DNA of 64,000 nucleotides from Takakia lepidozioides (taxonomy: Eukaryota > Streptophyta > Takakiopsida > Takakiales > Takakiaceae): contig CM060732.1 in the NCBI GenBank assembly GCA_030704615.1, forward strand, positions 34,329,053 to 34,393,052, read 5' to 3'. Positions 44,860 through 54,973 of the stretch are shown here, one piece after another (the first letter of the stretch is position 1; each line of letters starts with the position of its first letter). The position numbers and the translations under genes were made by a program. The notes below the pieces were generated by a model. It was not told the origin of the DNA, searched no databases, and saw only the letters and a program-made list of their open reading frames with translations.

Positions 44860-46342
44860 ATGGGGTCACGAGACAGATCATGGCTAACAATTACCTTCTT
44901 CGCGCTCACCGTTGTTGCCACTCTCAGTTTGCGCGTAATGCGATCCAGCAGGAAGAGGCTACCTCCCGGACCACGACCATGGCCGATACTGGGAAACTTG
45001 ACCATGTTGTCAACTGGAGCTGTGCATGCGGATCTCGACAGGCTGTCAAAGACATACGGCCCGATTTATACTCTTTGGATGGGCGCAGTCCCCACAATTG
45101 TTGTGACTGGGGAAGCAGCAATTCGTGAAGCTCTAGTGACCAAGGGCTCTGTGTATGATTCCCGTCCACAAATTGACTCCTGGAAAGTGCTATCTGGAAA
45201 CTTTCGCACCCTGGTTACTGCCGAATATGGGCCCTATTTCCAGAAGTAACACCCAGGTGCTGAATCCAACCAAGCTCGTAAGTTACAAGCCACTTCGAAG
45301 TTTACAGGCAGAGAGGCTGGTTCAAAGTGTGAGAGAGGAGGCCAAGGGAGCAAGTGGGGTGGTCCAGCCACATTCCATTGTGCGATTTGCAACGCTGTCT
45401 ATCATGATCCGTGTGCTCTTCGGCAGCCAATTTGATGGGAGTCTGAAAGGTGAAAATTTCGTCCGCCTTCATAAATTACTCGATGACGCCCTCAAACACG
45501 CCTCGGTATCGAGGGTGGGTGATTACGTCCCGATCGCTCGAATGCTGGGTGCTTCCAACAAGTCCACGAGATAGGTGACCGAGCAAAGGCCCTTCTTTTG
45601 CCTGCAATCCATAGCCGACGGAAGCTTTTTCAGAGTGGAGTTGATCTGACTGAAAGCTTTCTGGACGTCCTTCTCACTTTCGAAGGAGAAGACAGTCTCA
45701 CGGATCTGGAGATCACTTCTTGAGCTCTTGCTGGCGGGCACTGACACGAGTGCACAGGCATTGGAGTGGGCGCTGGCGGAGTTGGTGACACATCCACATG
45801 TGCAGGCCAAAGCCTATGAAGAGATCCAGAAAGCGGTGGGAGAGTCAAAAATTGTGGGTGAGGGGGATTTGGAGAAACTTCCATACCTCTCGGCAATAGA
45901 GAAAGAGGTCTTGAGATTGCACATGCCAGCGCCAATTGGAGTCCCACATTTCACAACCCAGGACAGCAAGCTACAAGGATATGCCATTCCAGCAGAAACC
46001 ATGGTAATCTTCCACTTTGCAGCAATTGCCAAGGACCCTGAATTGTGGGATGCTCCACTGGATTTTCTTCCCGAGTGATTCCAGCAAGCTGATTCCGTGA
46101 AAGAAGATCACAGGCTGAAGTTCTTGCCCTTCGGTGTGGGGAGACGGATCTGCCCAGGAATTCTTATGGCATCGCTGCACTTCAATATTTTTCTTGCCAA
46201 TCTGTTGCTTAACTTTGAGTGGGGCCCAGCAGAGCCAGGTGCACATGTAGACTTAACTGAAGTTTTTGATATGGTGGTTCAAATGAAGAACCTCTTGAAA
46301 TCATCTATCAGGGAGCGAAAGGGGAAGAATCCAGAACTCTGA
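44860..46342 (+). pseudogene. Cytochrome P450, clan 71 (CYP77/CYP89-like), frameshifted
   Basis: The sequence covers a whole intronless P450: an N-terminal membrane anchor, LPPGPRPWPILGNL, the central region, I-helix AGTDTSAQALEW (about 45733), the ExxR site KEVLRLH (about 45905), and the heme site FGVGRRICPG (about 46131-46160). The end DLTEVFDMVVQMKN...IRERK resembles CYP77/CYP89. Breaks are clear: a frameshift near 45240, TAG at 45572-45574 with a shift just after, another shift near 45720, and TGA at 46076-46078 where Arg of the PERF motif should be. Several independent lesions mean no full enzyme. Family placement is by eye. Confidence 0.92.
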
Positions 46343-47180
46343 AGCAAATATTGTCTATCTATCACCTTCAGGCCAGCACCAAGTAGAAAGATTGGGGGAC
46401 ATAAACGGATGTCCACCTGATGTCCACCGCAGATGTTTTACAACTGAGATTCCAAATATCACAGCTGGAAAAGCCTGATGAATTGAAGCATTGACATGTA
46501 GATCAGTGGTCCCAATGCATCAATGTCATGTGCTACTTCAGGATGATTTGGTCAAGCTTCAGTTTATCCTGAACTTGCACCATGCCAGGTATCAGGTGCT
46601 TTCGACAAGGCTGATCACTTGGGTAACTAGACCACTCTTGATTTTCTACTAAATTTGTGATCCTTGAGACTACAAATTGTATAAGATCACTCAGGCTGTA
46701 AAGTACAGATGAAATGTCACTACTTTAAGTACTGTGAAATTATACGTGACTATTTTAAAATGCGTGGACATCGTTTGTTCAGAAGCCAGGAGAAAATTAT
46801 CAACTGCAAAGAGAAGATTTACCCTCGTATGGAAACCCTATTTAGTTACAGCTCCAATGTGACGTGGGGCCACAACGTTGTTCTTGCAGATTTCATACAA
46901 TGATGAAACCAAAAACTACATCTAGGAATAAGTCGTCTGGGATGGCCTGCAGAGGCCTTCCGAATCTACAAATTTGTTTAGAGTCTTTTATGACAGAAAT
47001 ATGTAGAGATCTCTTCTAAATTCTAACCAATTTCAGTGCCGAGTACAAGCTAGACAAGACCGAATTTTCACATGCCACAGGATTGTAGTGCAGACTGGAG
47101 CGACTATTAAGCAAATGTTAGTCGACTGTGTGCGAATTTTGGTGATTTTGTGAGGTTACGAGTGCTTCATAGATTACACA
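46343..47180. other. P450 3' flank and spacer between the inverted copies
   Basis: 46420-46735 is the left arm of a long imperfect inverted repeat whose right arm is 47185-47495. The 450-bp spacer has no recognised feature. Confidence 0.7.
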
Positions 47181-47745
47181 CAAAGCACCGTGGTGACATT
47201 TCAGGCTGACTGAGTGAAGATCATAATTATCTTATCCAGTGTATTCTCTCAAGGATCAAGATCTAAGAGAAAATCAAGAGCTGGTCTGATCAGTGATCAG
47301 CCTTGAAAGCAAGTGATGCCTGCCCCATGCCTGCATGCTGCAAATTCAAATTACTGCAAGATAAACTGAAGCTTCACCAAATCATCCTAAAGTAACTAAT
47401 GACGACATATCGTCGCTTCGTACACTGACTTACATGTCATTCATCCGGCTTTTCCAACGTTTTGGATATTGGGAATCCCAGTGGTAAAACGTGTGACCAT
47501 CAGTAAGTTATATCTCACACAATCTTACCTAGTCGGAGGTACATGCAGGTGAACACAGTTTTTATTTCCGGTTGACAACACGGTCAAGTTTCCCGGTATC
47601 TTTCCTGCTGGATCATTAAGCACAAACTGAGAGTGGCAAAGACAACGGTGAGCGCGATGATCATGACTTGAAGAAGGGTAATTGTTGGCCATCTGTTTCC
47701 TGACCCCATCGTGTATACATCTAGATATTATTTAAATTGTGGTCT
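47180..47745 (-). pseudogene. Inverted, internally deleted copy of the P450 and its 3' flank
   Basis: On the minus strand from about 47720 the sequence ATATCTAGATG...GATGGGGTCAGG and ACAATTACCCTTCTTC matches the start of the P450 at 44840-44890. ACTCTCAGTTTG, ATCCAGCAGGAA and GGGAAACTTGACC continue the match to about 47590. Nearly the whole coding region is then missing, and from about 47495 to 47185 the strand matches the P450 3' flank 46420-46735 (GGATGATTTGGT(C/G)AAGCTTCAGTTTATC, TCTTGATTTTCT). It is a degenerate second copy in the opposite direction. Confidence 0.85.
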
Positions 47746-47942
47746 TATCCTTGGTACCAAGTGTTTTGTTCTTTAAATTTGGAGAATATAAGGAGTGGCT
47801 ACTGCGTCAATCAACGTTAGCTTAAATAAGAGCATCGTTCGTTCCTTGTGGGTATCGCACCCTTTGGCTGTATATAGTAGCCCTTCAGGATAAAGAGACA
47901 CCATAATATACGCTTCCTTCAGAAAGCATCATACTTCGTCCA

Positions 47943-48400
47943 GGGAAAGCTCAAAGAGCTTATACAAAAGAAAGCAGGGTACAAGATAAAATGCTAAACA
48001 AGGAGTCCAAACGCAGCTACTCTAAGGTGGTAAACAAACAAAGAGAGATGACGAACTCCCGAGTCATTGACAAAGACCACATTGTTTGGGAATTTACCTT
48101 GTCCATATGACAACCACTTGTGCATCTCTGCGTAAGGAAACAACCTTCCTGGTAGCACATCAAACACGTGAGCTCAATCTACGTGCCTGGAATGCGAAGG
48201 TACGAAAACAGGCGATTCGCATCAACATCAACAATAGCGTCTGAATGAGGTGGCAAAGAGACCTAGCAGCTCAAAATGGCAGACCGGGCAGATCAGACGC
48301 ATTGTGCGTGTACACGCGTTGAATTCATGTGGAGTCGACCGATGAGATTATGACCAGACAAACCAATATGGAAGAAGACGTCCTGCAATTCACACTGTCA
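47943..48400. repeat. Segmental duplication, copy 1
   Basis: About 440 bp from GGAAAGCTCAAAGAGCTTATAC to GGAAGAAGAC match 50322-50765 almost base for base, apart from small indels. It carries exon 2 of the primase gene and the flanking introns. Confidence 0.93.
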
Positions 48401-48566
48401 GGCCATCCAAGACTTACCATAATAAAGCAACAGATAGTCAAGGCTAAATCCTTCACACAGCTGGCGGGTTTCTGCAGTGTCTTTATTCGCATCATCGTTC
48501 TCGTCAAACTCCGCGCGGTCCTCATTCATGGGCTCTGGGGCCCATAGTATGTGCTCAAATAGTCCT
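48098..48566 (-). pseudogene. DNA primase small subunit: exon 6 stub fused to exons 1 and 2
   Basis: Exon 1 (48529 down to 48418) encodes MNEDRAEFDENDDAN...LCEGFSLDYLLLYY with a canonical GTAAGT donor. Exon 2 (48148-48098) continues in phase as GRLFPYAEMHKWLSYGQ, matching the N-terminal region of eukaryotic primase small subunits (RLFP..M..WLSYG). Just before exon 1 lies the start of a later primase exon (acceptor at 48567; FEHILW in frame after a small deletion). Gene end and gene beginning are therefore fused head to tail. No exon 3 follows below 48098. Primase makes RNA primers for DNA polymerase alpha in the nucleus; this block cannot do so alone. Confidence 0.82.
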
Positions 48567-48988
48567 CTGCAAAAACAAATGAACAAAAGCATATTGAAGC
48601 CATTCCTCATATGTGCAGCCATGAGAAGCTTAGTTGCAGACACAAGGGCCTAAGGAGAAGTGTGCTATTTGGAACCTCCAGAGGGCCAGGAACAAGTTTC
48701 ACTGTGAAACTTTTAATCACATGCATGCCTCAGCCACAATTACAAGCTCAACCAGAATCATCCCTTATCAGAACCTCCAAAAAACTATGTGTATGGGGAA
48801 AAAGACCATTCCTCTTCAAAAAGTATTGATTGCATAACATCATCAGCTATGATAGCATGCGAATAGCATATACCTGCATACATGTACATTCAATGAAAGA
48901 GTGACCAGTCAATGCGCTAGAGCACAATCTATTATAAGACCTCGTGGGATCTTGACGAAGTAAACTAAGAGGGGAAAAAAGATTAGAC

Positions 48989-50530
48989 CTCTAAGAGCAG
49001 TATCCATAACTTTGATGGCAATTGTCATGAGAGGCCAACATTGCAGACATACATCTGCCCCGCTGCGACAATGGCGAATGTCATCATAGTCTGTCATATC
49101 CTGCCAAAACTACGACCCCTTCAGTACAGCTTAAGACAGCATGCCCTCTCAGACACGCAACTTCATTCTTCTACTTTATTTCCTTGAAAGGGCGGGGGCA
49201 TCCCCCTGATTGGGGTTGCATTACAAAGCCGATGTCCTGAATTTGTATTTTAACTTTTTCTATCCTATTTTGTCCCATGGGCTCTCTCTCATGGGCAAAG
49301 GCAAACAACGTCTTATGAGTACATTCTCTCTCATGGGCAACAGTTTCAGTCTTTTCATATGCTTTTTTGGTTAATATATTTGTGTCACATGCACATAGAA
49401 CTTTCAGATCAAGGCCAAAAACTCACAATGTAAAAAACAAACTCTCTCTCCACAGGAGAGAAGACTCGGTCTGCTCCCAGGCTTGAATTATGCTGTCCTA
49501 GCAGGCTGTTGCACCACTACAGTCAATCAGTATGCAGCCATAAACTGAGATGTAGTGAAGAGACAAGTCATCATCCTCACTGCTCCATGTCTGTAACGTA
49601 GACTTAAAAACCCAAGTTTACACCAAACAAATGACTTCATTTGTCCACTGGCTGTTCGTCTTGTAGAAATTATTCACTCCAAGAAAAACAACTATGTATT
49701 TGTTGACAGGCGTAGAAATTCAATGAAAGAATCAGGTAACCTTAAATGTACTGCTATGTTCATGGTTTCCCACAACTGAAGTAGCTACTGCTCAGTGATG
49801 GCTCCCTATATACTACAGACTTGACGTAAGAATTTTACATCAACATTGTAAACAACCACTATGTCGATCTTGTGAGGGCACTTGTCCCTTATGGCCACCT
49901 CCATCCCAACAGCATTGTGGAAGGACAAGTAACGCACATAGACGACATGCTCCAAGGTGAACGAGAACTCCCTCCTCCCGAAAAAGGAGGGGTTGCACCC
50001 CTAGATGCTTTCCATGTGTAGACCCCACACATGCAAACTTAGTTCTCCCGAAAAAGGAGGGGTTGCACCCCTAGATGCTTTCCATGTGTAGACCCCACAC
50101 ATGCAAACTTGCAGCCCCTTCTCTCCTGAGGACAAGCCATCTCAAATCATTGCTTCAAGTGTAAACGGCTGCTAACAGTCACATCTCATAGTTATAGCAG
50201 CAAAGAAATGAAAGTGCGACTTGTAACAGCTACAGTTCCCTTACTAAAGTCATCCGCTCCACTTCCAATTCACAGGTCTCCGTATACGTTAAAATAAATA
50301 AATAAATAAACTTTGCTAAGTCCAAGGAAAGCTCAAAGAGCTTATACAAAAGAAAGCAGGGTACAAGACAAAATGCTAAACAAGGAGTCCAAACGCAGCT
50401 ACTCTAAGGTGGTAAACAAACAAAGAGAGATGACGAACTCCCGAGTCATTGATAAAGACCACATTGTTTGGGATTTTACCTTGTCCATATGACAACCACT
50501 TGTGCATCTCTGCGTAAGGAAACAGCCTTC
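48989..50530 (-). pseudogene. DNA primase small subunit: exon 2 copy, exon 3 and catalytic exon
   Basis: Exon 2 copy (50530-50480) encodes RLFPYAEMHKWLSYGQ. Exon 3 (about 50023-49839) gives GKHLG, then after a one-base shift at a GGGG run CNPSFFGRREFSFTLEHV, and KIDI...YNVD. A further exon (49100-48989) gives DMTDYDDIRHCRSGADVC and LQCWPLMTIAIKVMDTALR, the region of catalytic aspartates and zinc-binding cysteines. The exon that should supply RELVFDI before it was not found between 49839 and 49100, and exon 1 is absent above 50530. The missing exons and frameshift point to a pseudogene, unless the working gene extends elsewhere. Confidence 0.8.
49975..50110. repeat. 70-bp tandem duplication over a primase exon 3 edge
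   Basis: Sixty-six bases from CTCCCGAAAAAGGAGG to ACATGCAAACTT occur twice, 70 bp apart (49975-50040 and 50045-50110), with no differences noticed. Confidence 0.95.
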
Positions 50531-50765
50531 CTGGTAGCACATCGAACACGTGAATGAAATGCGAAGGTACGAAAACAGACGATTCGCATCAACATCAACA
50601 ATAGCGTCTGAATGAGGTGGCAAAGAAACCAACCAGCTCAAAATGGCAGACCGGGCAGATCAGACGCATTGTGCGTGTACACGCGTTGAATTCATGTGGA
50701 GTCGACCGATGAGATTATGACCAGACAAACCAATATGGAAGAAGACATAAACTAGGTCCTGCAAT
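50322..50765. repeat. Segmental duplication, copy 2
   Basis: Near-identical to 47943-48400. Compared with it, copy 2 lacks about 11 bases near 50550 and has an extra ATAAACTAG near 50750. Homology ends at the shared CCTGCAATTCAC. Confidence 0.93.
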
Positions 50766-51746
50766 TCACAGACTAGTGAACAATGTTGTGTACTCTGCGG
50801 CTACATTCACAGCAAACAACAGACTAGATTTAGAGACATTCTCAAAATCCTCCTTGGAGCTCTAGTGTAACATGCAATGGACCCCTTTCTCACAAGCGGA
50901 CCAAGAAGAAAGGAAGAGCGCCAAGAGAGGATGAAAAAAGTGGAAAAGGATTGTACTGGCTGCACAGGCTTCCCTAGGGATGAGCTCACTTTATCATCCG
51001 TAAGGACACATCCATTCAGTTTTCATGGACGTCATCTATCTCCTCGTAGTCCATGGGACTGTCAATGGATGTATGAACCCAAGTACTTGGATGTATAATA
51101 AGGTTTTGCCCGTAGTAGATGAATGTATCTAGATTGGGGTGCCTCGTGAGGGTTCAGCTCATTCACGGTGCTCGGCCAGCTCCTGTGACGTGGCCCAACT
51201 GCGATGCCAGCCAATTTGCATGCTGCGCTGTCTTGCGAAAAGCTTAGGCTAAAGCAGAGCGGGTTAGCTAAAATTAAACATGGCGCTTGGGGCTGGCTAA
51301 GCATATCGTGGAGACTCATATTGCAGCCGCGCTACTGCCTTTTGTGAACACTGCCTGCAGGAGAGGTGGATATGGAAGCGATGCGTTCTATAGAGTTCTG
51401 GATTAGCAACAACCGGTGCATGACCAACAGAATAAGTGGAGTGTGTCAGTGGACTCGAAGAAGACAGAGAGACGCCATGGCCATATAGACTGATTTCTAG
51501 CTTAGTAACCAAAAAGAGAATTATGTGGTGTAGATTGCAATAGCAGTGTGACTGGCCTTTGATTGAATGGACTAAGAGCATAGACGAGCGAGCGTGGAAA
51601 CGGTGGAAGCGCGTGGCAACTGAGAGCTTTACAACCTCAGTGCTACTTGCTTTCTGGTTGATTCTACGGCTGTGGGCGATTTAGGGTTTCGGGGTTTGAC
51701 TTCATCGGTGGCTGTCCCGGGGCCTTCATCAGTCAGCGTGGACAAT

Positions 51747-54700
51747 ATGGCGCAGGTTGGCTGGAAGGACAAACTCTGGACTCTGCCTGGACTTGCTGAG
51801 GAGGAAATGGGCGTTATACTTGTGCGTCTTATGAGCTATGAGGATGTGGGTGGGGACCCAGAGGATTACTTCCCCCGACTTGGGACAGAAGGTGGGATTG
51901 TCGCAGGCCTGAAGCAGGCATTCCTACGAGCTCCTGCTCCTGCTCCTGGTATGTTTCACTCCTAGCTGCTTTATTGGATAGGTTTTGTAGACTCTTTGCC
52001 GCTTTATTGGATAGATGTCTTTTTGCTCCATTCTTATTCACGGTTGTTTATTATTTGTATGTGGAATTCTGGTTGTCGACACACTCGTTTTGGAGTAAGG
52101 GTTTTCGCAAGGATTATATGCATTGCACTGCTTCTTGGAAATGTCTGGTCGTGACCCTTTGTGGGCACTTTTCGTGCGAGGTCGGAGGGAGAGCCCTTCT
52201 AAATCTCTTGAAGCGCAGTGGTCGGTCAGATTGCGGCAGATGATGGCAGGTTTAAAGTGTTGTGTGGCCTGAAACCCTAACTCTAAACCGTCATTTTGGT
52301 AGTTCACTTGTGAGTGATTGCCGTCCTTGCATCCACTTCTATTTTATTGTGAGGAGGGGAGGGCGTCTTCCTTTGTGTCTCTGGAGCTTTCTTGGATTTT
52401 TATCCATAATCATAACCGCAACAGTTTTGGACGGGCTCAATGGCATCCCAAGAGTATGTACAGGGTTAGGGTTTCAAATCTTCATCTGATTTTTGTTACG
52501 TCTCTTGCTTCTTGGCTGAACGGTGTTGTGTCTGTCTTCGCAGCCCTACTTTCTTTGTGGGATTTTGGGTATGGAAACCATGGTTGATGTTTAGGATGTC
52601 AGATAGTGCGTCAAGGAGGGAGGTTGGTGATGTAAGTTTGTAGGGTGATGAGTTTCTGTTTCTCTTCAGTACTTTGATGCATGCTGCGAATCAGTAGTGT
52701 GTTCCAAAACCTTTACGGGAGTTTGGTGAGTGTAAGTTTGTAGGGTGAAGAATGAGTTTCTGTTCTCTCTTCAGTACTTTGATGCATGTGACCTGCGAAT
52801 CAGTAGTGGTGTTCAAACCTTTACGATTTCTTGAGTACCATCTTCAGAGGATAGAAAGCTCTAGCCGAAATTGTGCGCATGTTTGAGCTGTTAGTTGGTC
52901 GATGACAGAATGTGGTTGTTGGTGACTTATGTGAGTTAACCAAAACCGCCTTGGCTGCAGAACCTTCTGTGACAGTTTTCACCCATTAGCTAGGGTGTCA
53001 GATAGTGCGTCATGGAGAGAGTCTGGTGAATGTCGATGGGTTGCCTAGGGCAGTCTGAGCCCGTTTTTTTTATGTCTGCAATTCTGATGATGGGCAGGCA
53101 CATTTGAATTCTTGCAAGACAATTGCATTTTTTTTGGTTTCTTGGCTGGGTTATGCACTAGGGTTTCAACAGCTTCTCCCAATCCTGTGTGTGATCCTGT
53201 GTACGGTTGATACACGCAGTTTATTCATTCGATAGATCCATGTTAACAAGTAAAATATGAGGAGGGTCTTTGAAAGACACGGTGTTTGTTATTTATATGT
53301 GGAATTCTGGTTGTGCACTACCATGATAGATGCAACTCAACAACATGGGATGATGGTTAGAGTGTGAGATCGCGTTGCCTAGGGCAGTCTGAGCTTGTCT
53401 TTTTTTTATGTTATAAAGTTGATGATGAGGAGGCTCTTTGGTTGTTATTTCAGATGAACCATCACGAATCTTATGTGTCTTATATGTTAATTAATTACTT
53501 CATTAATATGATAATTACCACCATTGTGCATTTCCTTGCTTCTCGTTGCTCTGTTCTGGTCTGCCTTGCTATGCTTCACTGAATTGTTATTTGTGTCCAC
53601 CAGAATTGATTGAAAATTCTGGAGTATGGTTCAATTCTATGCTGCGGCCTCAGCCTATCAAGCTCCCACAAAACTCTTGTGAGCTAACAGCAGCATTGTT
53701 TCGTACGGATCACGGAAAGCTTCCTGTGTCCAAAATTACCTACTTGAGAGTCCAACACGAGTTGGCCCCTCAGGCATTGGACTTGATCATGGAGGCAAAT
53801 GATTCAGCGCTCCCTCTGAGGCTATCAAATTTGTTGATTGCCGATGTTGAAACTCCAGTATCAGAGCAGGACGTAACCATATTTGTGGGTTATTGTTTTA
53901 AGACGGTATTCTCTTTGTATGACCGTTACTGCCAGCCTGCTTTGAATGCCAAGCTTGTGTTCAATACTTCTGAAAAGAAGTCAGGTACTTCTAACACCAA
54001 AACTATGCCTTACATGCTTGGAATTGCCGGTGAATGCACTTTTCTGGTTGGTGAGCACAAGCTGGCCAGCTTAGGTGCTGCTGAAGACGATATTTTGAGA
54101 ACGATGAGGCCACTTAGTCCGACGTTTTATGGGGAGGTTCAATTCATTCTCGGCTATATAGCAGCAGGCACATACTTCCAATGGGTTTATGTCGACAAGG
54201 ATGGAACGGTAGTTCGAATGAAGCCATGTCTTAATGTCACGAGCCTTTATGACCGCCTCCAGTTGTTACTCAGCCTTGGCAATGCCTATGAGATCATGAA
54301 GAAGATGGTGGAGTCAATCCCGGACGTGCTAGGCCGGCGGGCAATGTTCTCTGAAGAAGAAGATGGGAATAGGACGATATACTTTCGGCCGAGCAGTGTT
54401 CGGAAGGCAATAAGGAACTTCCCAAGTTATTGTATTGAGAAAGGGACCACTTTTGAACTGATTCGGCAGGCCTACAATGTTGCACGAGGGGTCCCTTCTC
54501 TTCCGGAGGTAATTTCAAAGCCTGAAATGGATCGTAGAGGTACTTATAATATTGAGATCGGTCCACTGGGCTACTCCCCGACGTTGTGGTCGGAGTACGA
54601 TATGAAGCTGTTGGCTCGGGACGTGTTAAATGCTTTGTCTGTCCTGCATGCGGAAAACCTCGTCCACAGGGATATCCGGTTGCCCAATATTGTGCAGGTT

Positions 54701-54973
54701 TCAGCGGAGCGGTTCATGCTCATAGACCTTGAAACGGTAGCTGAATCTCCATTCAAATTGCTAGAAGGATTTCAGCCTTTTGCTGATTGGAGCAAGGCCA
54801 TGTTGGAGGGCGGCCACTACACTCCCCAGTCAGATTTGTATCAGCTGGGAGTACTTCTGCAATCCCAAGGTTGCGGTACTGCTCAGAGGTTTATTAGCAG
54901 TCTTATGTCTAAGCAGTGGACTGCAAAGGAGGCATTGAAAGATGCTTGGTTATCTCCTGTACAAATTATATGA
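51747..54973 (+). CDS. Kinase-like protein with possible nuclease-like N-terminal domain, two exons
   Basis: Exons 51747-51948 and 53604-54973 join in phase to 523 residues. ATG 51747 (MAQVGWKDKLWTLPGL) is preferred over an in-frame GTG at 51672. The C-terminal third is kinase-like: LARDVLNALSVLHAENLVHRDIRLPNI carries the HRD catalytic Asp (424) and the following Asn, and MLIDLE (Asp442) replaces DFG. YQLGVLL resembles helix F. No glycine-rich loop is visible. The middle has MPYMLGIAGECTFLVGEHK (residues 202-220), whose layout and E-x-K (Glu218, Lys220) recall PD-(D/E)XK nucleases fused to kinases in Crinkler-like plant and oomycete proteins; the expected Asp is not seen. No signal peptide or membrane segment. 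Function unknown. It looks intact and expressed-gene-like. Confidence 0.8.
52610..53440. repeat. Duplications inside the kinase-like gene's intron
   Basis: GTAAGTTTGTAGGGTGA...TTCAGTACTTTGATGCATG...CGAATCAGTAGTG occurs at about 52634-52715 and about 52732-52825. GTTGCCTAGGGCAGTCTGAGC occurs at about 53038 and 53375. TATGTGGAATTCTGGTTGT occurs at about 52057 and 53297. The 1655-bp intron has thus partly grown by local duplication. Confidence 0.85.
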
